From positions 1 through 6,260 of the forward strand of contig JAFXRA010000134.1 in NCBI GenBank assembly GCA_017526725.1: 6,260 nucleotides of DNA, read 5' to 3'. This DNA is from Candidatus Rifleibacteriota bacterium (GTDB lineage Bacteria > Riflebacteria > Ozemobacteria > Ozemobacterales > Ozemobacteraceae). A model generated the notes under the pieces. The model was not told the origin of the DNA and searched no databases. It was given only the letters and a program-made list of their open reading frames with translations. This document shows, one piece after another, positions 1 to 5,562 of this stretch (position 1 is its first letter; every line of letters starts with the position of its first letter). The position numbers were made by a program, and so were the translations under genes.

Positions 1-1112
1 ATAGCTTCTTCTTTTTGAGTTGGGTTTCCTGCTAAAAATAATTCTATATTATGCTGATCTTTTTCTTTTGAGGACATTTTTTTGTTTTGCCCTGCAGTAA
101 CAGATGCAGTTTGTTCTTGTTCAGAAATTGCTTTTTCTATTTCTTCTGCTGTCTGAGGTTTCTTTTTGTTGCTAGCTTTTTTCTTCTTATTCTTTTTTTG
201 TTTAGCTATTTCTATTTTTGCTAATTCTTTTGAATCTAGCGGTAAAGGTCGTTCATCTTTAATTGCTGGTTTTTCTTCTTTTGTATTTATAATTTCATCT
301 TCATTGGTTTTAGTTAAGGAACTAGATTCTTGCTTTTGTATTTCAGCAGTTTGCGCAGTAGTAGAATCGGTTTGAGGGGGTAAAGTTTTTTCATCAGATT
401 GTTTTACTTGTTGTTTATTCTGTTCAACTTGTTTTTTGTTTGTTTCAGAAGAGGGTTCAAGTTTTACAGCAACCTTTTTTATGTAATCTCTGTCTTTATC
501 TTCTTTGGGTAGCTGATTCCCGTATTCCATGGTCAGTTCGCTTAAAGCCTGGGTTGCCGGATGATAATAAGGGTCTAACTCTAAGGCTTTTTTATAGGCT
601 TTGTATGCATTAGCTATTCTATTGTTTTTTAGGTATATATCACCAAGTATTTTTCGAGGCATTGGATTGCGAGGTGCTATTTCAGCAGCTTTTATGAGGG
701 CTTTATTTGCTAGCCCCTGTTGGCTTGTAATTGTATATACTTCTGTTAAAACACAGTAGTAATGACAAATTGTGTCTGCATCTAATTCTTTTTCACCAAT
801 TTCTAAGCCTGAAGTAAGCATTTCTATAGAACGGTCATATATTTGTAAATTCTTATATAATTCTCCTATTTCAAGATAGGCATAAGGTTCATGTGAATCC
901 AATTCTAAAACTTTCCAATAGGTGTCTATTGCATCTTGATTTTTGCCTTTGGAAACATGCTTTCTTGCTGTATTCAAAAGTTTTGAAACTTTTGTTGTCT
1001 GCTTCTTTTCGCTGATGCTTCCAGCCATTATTCTTGCCTCTAGTGCTGGATTGCTGGATAACAGAGATAATGACATCAAAGCTATGGTTGCTAATTTTCT
1101 TGATTTCTTCAT
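1..1112 (-). CDS. Secreted TPR-repeat protein with Lys/Glu/Gln-rich C-terminal region (partial, 3' end off the window)
   Basis: The frame is open from the ATG at 1112 to the left edge, giving 370 visible residues without a stop. Residues 1-26 form a standard signal peptide: basic MKKSRK, a hydrophobic stretch (about 7-20), and a likely cut after PALEA (Ala26). There is no lipobox cysteine, so export to the periplasm or cell surface is inferred. About four tetratricopeptide-like helix pairs follow, near residues 44-77, 78-111, 117-150 and 151-184. The last is the clearest, with a KALELDP-type ending. TPRs bind other proteins, so a scaffold role is likely, but the partner is unknown. From about residue 203 the chain becomes low complexity, rich in Lys, Glu, Gln, Ser and Thr with runs of lysine near 320-335, and probably disordered. 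The start is supported by the signal peptide directly behind it and a weak GAGAG ribosome site (1123-1119). It lies downstream of the dehydrogenase operon but beyond that operon's terminator, so it is probably its own unit. Confidence 0.88.
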   Translation of the reverse strand, partial: MKKSRKLATIALMSLSLLSSNPALEARIMAGSISEKKQTTKVSKLLNTARKHVSKGKNQDAIDTYWKVLELDSHEPYAYLEIGELYKNLQIYDRSIEMLTSGLEIGEKELDADTICHYYCVLTEVYTITSQQGLANKALIKAAEIAPRNPMPRKILGDIYLKNNRIANAYKAYKKALELDPYYHPATQALSELTMEYGNQLPKEDKDRDYIKKVAVKLEPSSETNKKQVEQNKQQVKQSDEKTLPPQTDSTTAQTAEIQKQESSSLTKTNEDEIINTKEEKPAIKDERPLPLDSKELAKIEIAKQKKNKKKKASNKKKPQTAEEIEKAISEQEQTASVTAGQNKKMSSKEKDQHNIELFLAGNPTQKEEA

Positions 1113-1143
1113 TTTTTTCTCTCTTTTTTTGAATTTCTATCTA

Positions 1144-1171
1144 AATATATAAAAAAAAATAATAACTACAA
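1144..1171 (-). promoter_or_regulatory. Candidate sigma-70 promoter of the TPR gene
   Basis: On the minus strand a TTGTAG -35-like hexamer (1171-1166) is followed, after 16 bases that include a run of nine T, by TATATT (1149-1144). Transcription would start near 1137, leaving about 25 bases to the ATG at 1112. The position just past the upstream operon's terminator is right for a promoter. The -35 matches TTGACA at only three of six positions and the region is very AT-rich, so chance matches are easy. Confidence 0.4.
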
Positions 1172-1195
1172 CAACTACCAAGAACAATAATAACA

Positions 1196-1231
1196 AAAAA
1201 ATAGGGCTGTAATTAAACAGCCCTATTTTTT
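1196..1231 (-). terminator. Intrinsic terminator of the xanthine dehydrogenase operon
   Basis: A perfect 15-base-pair inverted repeat (1196-1210 with 1217-1231) has a six-base AT loop. The core pairs are TAGGGCTGT with ACAGCCCTA, flanked by A and T runs. Read on the minus strand, a GC-containing stem ends in six U, only eight bases after the stop codon of the molybdopterin subunit gene. The A-run before the stem makes the structure nearly symmetrical, so it could also stop transcription arriving on the plus strand, where no gene is visible. Confidence 0.9.
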
Positions 1232-1239
1232 ATATGTTC

Positions 1240-3867
1240 TTACTTTTTAGATTTCTTAGTAGCCTTAGCTTCTTCGGCTTTTTTGGCTTTTAAAGCAGCA
1301 AGAATCTTTTCTGGAGTGTAAGGAGGTCTGGTCAATCTTACGCCGATAGCGTTATAGATTGCATTACCAATTGCGGGAAGACCACCATTGATATTGATTT
1401 CACTGACGCTCTTAGCACCATAAGGACCAGTTTCTTCATAGCTTCCTGCTAAGAAACAATCCAATTTCTTAATGTCTCTAGCAGTCCAGATTTTGTAGTT
1501 TGCAAATGTTGGATTCTGCATTCTGCCCTTCTTGTCGAACATATATTCTTCGGTAAGAGCAAAGCTTACAGCATTCATTGCAGCACCCTGAACTTGACCA
1601 AGAGCCAACTGTGGGTTGATTGCAGTACCGCAGTCACAACCAGCCACATAATGAAGAAGATCAATATCACCGGTTTCAGTGTCTATTTCAACTTCTGCAA
1701 AGTGAGCTGCAAATGGAGGCGGTGAAGCATGAGAAATATGGCTGCCTATAGCGCCAATCTGGAACATCTTCTTGACGTTTTCGCCACCGTAAAGAGCTGT
1801 GTTAGCAACTTCAGAGAATGTAACTTTCTTTTTTGTCTTCTTGCCGTAGCAAACGCTGTCTTTAATTGTTACGTCTTTAACGTCTTCACCCATTATTAGA
1901 GCTGCTACAGAAACAATCTGGTCTCTGACTTTCTTGGCAGCGTTAATAGTAGCACCACCAGTCAAATAAGTGGTTGAAGAAGCATAAGCACCGACGTCAA
2001 ACATGGTCATATCTGTATCAGAACTGTAAACAATTATATCGCTGTGTTTACAGCCGATTGTTTCAGCAGCAATCTGAGCCATAACTGTATCTGAACCAGT
2101 ACCAAGGTCAGTAGCACCAAGATTCATATTGAAAGATCCGTCTTCATTCATCTTAAGAAGAACAGAACCCATGTCTACTTCAGGAATAGAACTACCCTGC
2201 ATTAGGCAGCACATACCTAAACCGCGTTTCTTAGTGCTGTTAGTAGCATTTAGTTTCTTATATTCTTTGGTCTTTTTATCCCAATCAATAATCTTTTTGC
2301 CTTTTTCGATACATTCTGGCAAACCGACTGATGTGATAATCATTTCAACACCTTCTCTACCTTCACCTAGAGCCTTGATGATTGGAGAAGATTCACCTGG
2401 TTTAATATGATTCAACTGTCTGAATTTTATTGGATCCATACCAATAGCTTCAGCCATTTCATCCATCATAGATTCAGTACCGAAAGCAGCCTGAGTAGCA
2501 CCGTAACCACGGTAAGCACCGCCTACTGGCAAGTTTGTATAAACTGTATCACCAATGAATTCTATATTGTTTGCATGATACAATGGAAGGACTTTAGAAC
2601 CACAGTTACTTAAAACTGTGAGAGCATGAGAACCATAAGCACCAGTGTTACTGATGATTCTCATAGAAAGAGCAGTGATTGTGCCGTCTTTCTTGGCACC
2701 CATTTTGATTTTTACAACCATTGGGTGTCTGGTTCTTGATTCCATGAATTCTTCTTCACGAGTCATTCTATAAATACATGGTCTGCGGGTTCTAAGAGTT
2801 ACAAAACCGCAAACGTCTTCAAGAAGAACTTCTTGCTTAGTACCAAAAGCGCCGCCAACACGAGGTTTTATAACACGTATTCTCTTTAAAGGAATCTGAA
2901 GAGTCTGAGCCATAATTCTGCGTGCATGCCAGGGAACCTGAGTTGAAGATCTGAAAACAAGTCTGTTGTTTTCGTCTAACCAGGACATACAAACATGTGG
3001 TTCCATTGGACAGTGTTGAGCATAATGTGGATAATATTTGCGTTCTAACACTACGTCAGCATCTTTATAGCCTTTTTCCATGTCGGCAACACCATTTTTG
3101 CCTTCACCACAAGAGGTTTCTACGTGAGAGCAGTGATTGTGCTTTGGATCATAGAATATCGGGATTGGAGCATAAGCATCTTTTTCGTCATGGATAATGC
3201 TCTTTGAAGTCATTGCTTCTTCAGTATCTAAAACTGGATCAAGAACCTTAAATTCAACATGTTTAGCAATATTGCGGCAAGCTTCTTCTGCTTGTTCTTC
3301 AGTTTCAGCAGCAACTACGGCAACACGGTCACCAACATAACGAACTTTCTGATCGAGTGTTGGAGTATCGTATGGAGATGGTTCTGGGAAACCCTGACCT
3401 GCTGTAGTTCTCATAACACGTGGAAGATCTTTGTAAGTATATACTGCTACTACTCCAGGCATTTTTCTGGCTTCTTCAACGTCAATCTTTTTAATGATTG
3501 CATGAGCATGTGGGCTGCCAAGAACTTTTATATGAAGTAAACCCTGTGGCATGTCAATATCTTCAACATATTTCTGAGTGCCTGTAACAAGACCCATTGC
3601 ATCTATTTTTTCAAGAGGATAACCAACTTGAAGAGTATCTTTTTGTGGAATCTTCTTTTCAAAGAAAAGAGGAGCATCTTCAACTACATTTTTTTCTGGA
3701 GCTGAATGAACCTTGAAGGTTGCAGCTTCTTTAGCTTCTTGAGCAGCTTTTAATTCAGCAGCTTTTGTAGTTTTCTTACAACTTTTTGCACATGTTGTTT
3801 TTGTAGCTTTTACAGCTTTAGCTGGAGCAGCTTTTTTTGTGGTTGTTTTCTTTGTTGTATTAGCCAT
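1240..3867 (-). CDS. Xanthine dehydrogenase family, molybdopterin-binding (large) subunit with Lys/Ala-rich tails
   Basis: This 875-residue protein is the catalytic subunit of a molybdenum hydroxylase, probably acting on hypoxanthine, xanthine or a related purine. The hammerhead domain covers about 85-210 and the two Mo-cofactor-binding domains about 215-855. Visible motifs are SSTQ (Gln310, at the place of the Gln that contacts the apical oxo ligand), GGAFGTKQE (338-346), AYRGYGATQ (451-459, with Arg453 at the place of bovine Arg880), GATDLGTG (584-591) and GAKSVSE (817-823). Glu823 is the expected catalytic base. By recall the core resembles E. coli XdhA, but substrate cannot be fixed from sequence, so I give no symbol. 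Oddities: residues 1-50 and about 858-875 are Lys/Ala/Thr-rich like histone H1 tails, and the N-tail contains CAKSC (26-30). Gln345 replaces bovine Glu802, and Thr590 stands where many relatives have Gln in GQG. The start overlaps the previous stop by one base (TAATG). A GAGG site lies nine bases upstream. There is no signal peptide, so it is cytoplasmic. Confidence 0.93.
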   Translation of the reverse strand: MANTTKKTTTKKAAPAKAVKATKTTCAKSCKKTTKAAELKAAQEAKEAATFKVHSAPEKNVVEDAPLFFEKKIPQKDTLQVGYPLEKIDAMGLVTGTQKYVEDIDMPQGLLHIKVLGSPHAHAIIKKIDVEEARKMPGVVAVYTYKDLPRVMRTTAGQGFPEPSPYDTPTLDQKVRYVGDRVAVVAAETEEQAEEACRNIAKHVEFKVLDPVLDTEEAMTSKSIIHDEKDAYAPIPIFYDPKHNHCSHVETSCGEGKNGVADMEKGYKDADVVLERKYYPHYAQHCPMEPHVCMSWLDENNRLVFRSSTQVPWHARRIMAQTLQIPLKRIRVIKPRVGGAFGTKQEVLLEDVCGFVTLRTRRPCIYRMTREEEFMESRTRHPMVVKIKMGAKKDGTITALSMRIISNTGAYGSHALTVLSNCGSKVLPLYHANNIEFIGDTVYTNLPVGGAYRGYGATQAAFGTESMMDEMAEAIGMDPIKFRQLNHIKPGESSPIIKALGEGREGVEMIITSVGLPECIEKGKKIIDWDKKTKEYKKLNATNSTKKRGLGMCCLMQGSSIPEVDMGSVLLKMNEDGSFNMNLGATDLGTGSDTVMAQIAAETIGCKHSDIIVYSSDTDMTMFDVGAYASSTTYLTGGATINAAKKVRDQIVSVAALIMGEDVKDVTIKDSVCYGKKTKKKVTFSEVANTALYGGENVKKMFQIGAIGSHISHASPPPFAAHFAEVEIDTETGDIDLLHYVAGCDCGTAINPQLALGQVQGAAMNAVSFALTEEYMFDKKGRMQNPTFANYKIWTARDIKKLDCFLAGSYEETGPYGAKSVSEININGGLPAIGNAIYNAIGVRLTRPPYTPEKILAALKAKKAEEAKATKKSKK

Positions 3868-4355
3868 TATTTCTTACCTCTTGTGCTTTTTGCAGATTTC
3901 TTCATTTGCTGAGCAGCATCTAAGATAGCTTCAATACGTTTGATATAACCTGTGCATCTGCAAAGATTACCGTCTAAAGCTTCTTTAACATCATCTTCTG
4001 TTGGATTTGGATTATTATCTAGAAGATATTTGGCAGACATTAATGAACCAGGATTACAGAAACCACACTGAGCAGCGCCATGTTTAACATAGCAACTCTG
4101 TAAAAGATGGGGTTTGTCTGGATTTCCAAGACCTTCAACGGTCATAATATCTGCACCTTCTGCCATAGCAGCAAGAGTAATGCAAGAATTGCGGGTTTTA
4201 CCGTTAAACATAACAGTACAAGCACCACAACTTCCTTCTCTACAACCTATTTTAACGCCTCTGTAACCTTCTCTGCGAAGAACATCGGCTAGCATTTCGT
4301 TGGGTTTTATTTCAAAACAACAAGCTTTACCATTAATTGTACAATTTAACTGCAT
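3867..4355 (-). CDS. Xanthine dehydrogenase family, 2x[2Fe-2S] iron-sulfur (small) subunit
   Basis: The 162-residue protein carries electrons from the Mo centre to FAD and has the usual length for the family. An N-terminal plant-ferredoxin-like domain shows Cys38, Cys43, Cys46 and Cys58 (Cx4Cx2Cx11C, within GCREGSCGAC). The C-terminal helical domain shows Cys97, Cys100, Cys132 and Cys134 (CGFC and LCRCTGY), so all eight cluster ligands are present. The frame also contains an ATG at 4370 that overlaps the FAD gene's stop as ATGA. I chose the ATG at 4355 because a strong AGGAGG lies six bases in front of it, and because family members typically begin a few residues before the first beta strand, as MQLNCTINGK does here. 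The longer form would add only MRRQK. The C-terminus ends in a basic stretch (KKSAKSTRGKK), echoing the tails of the large subunit. It is the middle gene of the operon and its stop shares one base with the next start. Confidence 0.95.
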   Translation of the reverse strand: MQLNCTINGKACCFEIKPNEMLADVLRREGYRGVKIGCREGSCGACTVMFNGKTRNSCITLAAMAEGADIMTVEGLGNPDKPHLLQSCYVKHGAAQCGFCNPGSLMSAKYLLDNNPNPTEDDVKEALDGNLCRCTGYIKRIEAILDAAQQMKKSAKSTRGKK

Positions 4356-4360
4356 TTTCT

Positions 4361-4366
4361 GCCTCC
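4361..4366 (-). promoter_or_regulatory. Ribosome binding site that decides the start of the Fe-S subunit
   Basis: AGGAGG (minus strand, 4366-4361) is a full Shine-Dalgarno match, six bases before the ATG at 4355. It overlaps the end of the upstream FAD gene (stop codon 4369-4367) and lies just inside the alternative ATG at 4370. It therefore cannot serve that alternative and favours the shorter product. Confidence 0.85.
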
Positions 4367-5221
4367 TCATTTCTTAGCTGCTTCAACAGAGGCTTCGAGA
4401 CTTCTGCGAACCATAACTTGGAATACTTCTTGGCGATATTCTTTACTTGCTCTGAAGTCTTCTCGATATTTAATTGAGTTAGCAGCTTTTTCAGCAGCTT
4501 TTTCAATATTTTCAGCAGTTGGCTTTTTGCCTACCAGCATTTTTTCTGCTTCCTGACATCTGAATGGGAATGGAGTTACAGCATTGCAAGCTATTCTAGC
4601 TTCAGAAATTAAACCATTTTTGAGGGTTATTCGGGTTGCTGCTGTAATTGTTGGATAGTCATGGTGGGTTTTAATTTGTTTTCTGAAATCACAACCTGTA
4701 TTGTTGCCAAAACAGGGAACTAGAATTTCAGAAATTATTTCGCCCTTTTTCAAAAACTTGGCTGGAGTATCATTTATTATTTGAACAACAGAAACAGTGC
4801 GTTTTGGCTTACCCAAGCGGCAAACGACTTCTGCGTCAAGAATTAAATATGCGACTGGTAAGTCTGACCACCAAAGCTGAGCAGCTAGGTTACCACCAGC
4901 AGTAATAGTATTTCGTAAAGCTGTAGCAGCAACAGTTCCTGCGACTTGCTTTAAGAAATTACCACTCATACCTTTTAGCTTTTGTGATTTATAAATTTCC
5001 TGAACAGTAGTAGTGGCACCAATTTTGATGGTAGAAGCATCTTGATCTAGATGACTCAGCTCTTTGATGTGAGTAATATCTACAAGAGCTTCTATACTGT
5101 CGTCTTTTTTCAAAGCTTCTGCGGTACCGCCGGCAATAATAGCTGTTTTAGGCTTAGCTAACAGCTTGCAGGCTTCTTCAATAGTTGTTGGATGATAAAA
5201 TTGGGTAAGCTTTTTTAGCAT
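4367..5221 (-). CDS. Xanthine dehydrogenase family, FAD-binding (medium) subunit
   Basis: This 284-residue protein has the expected length for the flavin subunit that receives electrons from the [2Fe-2S] clusters and passes them to an acceptor. The acceptor is NAD+ in classical xanthine dehydrogenases but is not determinable here. The PCMH-type FAD-binding domain spans about 1-170, with the pyrophosphate-binding loop IIAGGTAE (28-35) and the second FAD motif TITAGGNL (105-112). TAGGN replaces the commoner TIGGN, and Ala-Glu replaces the usual Asp-Leu after AGGT. The C-terminal flavin-subunit domain covers about 175-280. I see no cysteine-rich insertion of the kind that carries a [4Fe-4S] cluster in 4-hydroxybenzoyl-CoA reductase, which argues against that enzyme. 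The start is well supported: AAGGAG (5232-5227) lies five bases before the ATG. It is the first gene of the operon and its TGA stop is followed closely by the Fe-S gene's start. The order FAD, Fe-S, Mo differs from E. coli xdhABC (Mo, FAD, Fe-S). Confidence 0.93.
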   Translation of the reverse strand: MLKKLTQFYHPTTIEEACKLLAKPKTAIIAGGTAEALKKDDSIEALVDITHIKELSHLDQDASTIKIGATTTVQEIYKSQKLKGMSGNFLKQVAGTVAATALRNTITAGGNLAAQLWWSDLPVAYLILDAEVVCRLGKPKRTVSVVQIINDTPAKFLKKGEIISEILVPCFGNNTGCDFRKQIKTHHDYPTITAATRITLKNGLISEARIACNAVTPFPFRCQEAEKMLVGKKPTAENIEKAAEKAANSIKYREDFRASKEYRQEVFQVMVRRSLEASVEAAKK

Positions 5222-5244
5222 CTCTACTCCTTCTTCCTTGTAAA

Positions 5245-5270
5245 AACTATATAAATGTGAACTATATAAA
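5245..5270. repeat. 11-base direct repeat, period 15, around the operon's transcription start
   Basis: AACTATATAAA occurs exactly at 5245-5255 and again at 5260-5270. The copies lie between the -10 hexamer and the ribosome site of the FAD gene, over the predicted transcription start and leader. Placement there fits a repressor site, but no regulator is known for it. In so AT-rich a stretch it could also be a simple local duplication. Confidence 0.5.
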
Positions 5271-5274
5271 AGAT

Positions 5275-5303
5275 ATTATATATGTCATTATTTCATTTGA
5301 CTA
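5275..5303 (-). promoter_or_regulatory. Probable sigma-70 promoter of the xanthine dehydrogenase operon
   Basis: On the minus strand TAGTCA (5303-5298, four of six matches to TTGACA) is followed after exactly 17 bases by a perfect TATAAT (5280-5275). Transcription would start near 5268 and give a leader of about 47 bases to the ATG at 5221. This is the best -35/-10 pair in the gap. The weak -35 would suit a promoter helped by an activator. Confidence 0.6.
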
Positions 5304-5375
5304 GTAATATTTCAGCATTTTTACATATTTTTTATTAATTTTTATCTTATTTTAAAAAATCACCCTATTTTTATA

Positions 5376-5391
5376 TGTGAAAAAATTCACA
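5376..5391. promoter_or_regulatory. Consensus CRP/FNR-superfamily binding site upstream of the dehydrogenase operon
   Basis: TGTGA (5376-5380), six bases, then TCACA (5387-5391) is an exact match to the CRP core TGTGA-N6-TCACA. The symmetry extends one base outward on each side to ATGTGAA-N4-TTCACAT (5375-5392). It lies about 115 bases before the best promoter's start. It would lie at -41.5, the class II activator position, for a start near 5342 served by the -10-like TAAAAT at 5354-5349. The match and symmetry are seen directly. Binding by a cAMP receptor-type protein is inferred, since no such gene is in the window. Confidence 0.62.
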
Positions 5392-5483
5392 TGCTAGTAA
5401 GGGGTTCTTTTAGGGAGTGTTGCTTTTAAATTAGTTATGTTTGGGAATTTTTGTTTGAGTATAATATATATAATTTTCTAAAA

Positions 5484-5533
5484 TAATAATTGTTGATAAT
5501 TATTGTTTAAACAACAATTATCAACAATTATTA
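5484..5533 (-). terminator. 50-base near-perfect palindrome, probable terminator hairpin of the phosphatase gene
   Basis: The two halves are complementary about a centre between 5508 and 5509, with one DNA mismatch (5502 A against 5515 C). In RNA from the minus strand that pair becomes U-G, and the next outer pair (5483/5534) also becomes U-G. A hairpin of about 24 pairs with a short loop can thus form in this direction only without a defect. It begins about 28 bases after the phosphatase stop and ends in UUUU (5483-5480), as a terminator would. Against this, the stem is almost all A-U and the U-run is short. Each arm is made of two 10-base units related to ATAATTGTTG, so it could instead be an operator or a repeat element. 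Confidence 0.55.
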
Positions 5534-5562
5534 CAATGCTAGTTTTATCAGACTTTAATATA

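Larger units (their letters stand above)
5222..5562. other. Intergenic control region between the phosphatase and dehydrogenase genes
   Basis: These 341 bases contain no convincing gene on either strand and are more AT-rich than the genes around them. In minus-strand order they hold the end of the phosphatase transcript with a long palindrome (5533-5484), a CRP-type box (5391-5376), a possible activator-dependent -10 (5354-5349), a better promoter (5303-5275), an 11-base direct repeat (5270-5245) and the ribosome site of the FAD gene. I looked for a compact structured leader, such as a purine or molybdenum-cofactor riboswitch, and saw no GC-containing helices that would fit one. Confidence 0.7.

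Noticed and set aside
166..375. Plus-strand open frame of 69 codons
   Set aside because: It is antisense to the Lys/Glu-rich part of the TPR gene. Its Phe/Ser/Leu-rich product is what the complement of Lys/Glu codons gives, and it has no ribosome site.
943..1152. Plus-strand open frame of 69 codons
   Set aside because: It is antisense to the signal peptide and first repeats of the TPR gene. The hydrophobic look comes from the complement of Lys-rich and AT-rich DNA.
2129..3540. Several plus-strand open frames of 66-93 codons
   Set aside because: All lie antisense within the molybdopterin subunit gene, whose motifs are intact along its length. None has family features.
4107..4292. Plus-strand open frame of 61 codons
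   Set aside because: It is antisense to the Fe-S subunit gene, where all eight cluster cysteines are encoded on the other strand.
1240..5221. CO dehydrogenase (coxMSL) or 4-hydroxybenzoyl-CoA reductase
   Set aside because: The large subunit lacks the Cys-containing CoxL active-site loop, with GGAFGTKQE and AYRGYG motifs of the XDH type instead. The flavin subunit has no cysteine-rich [4Fe-4S] insertion.
5222..5275. Purine or molybdenum-cofactor riboswitch in the operon leader
   Set aside because: The leader is about 47 bases, AT-rich and without the paired GC-containing helices or conserved loops of those classes.
5486..5531. FNR box or short CRISPR-like repeat in the palindrome
   Set aside because: TTGAT-N4-ATTGT departs from the FNR consensus TTGAT-N4-ATCAA. 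The units are contiguous 10-mers without spacers, so not a CRISPR array.
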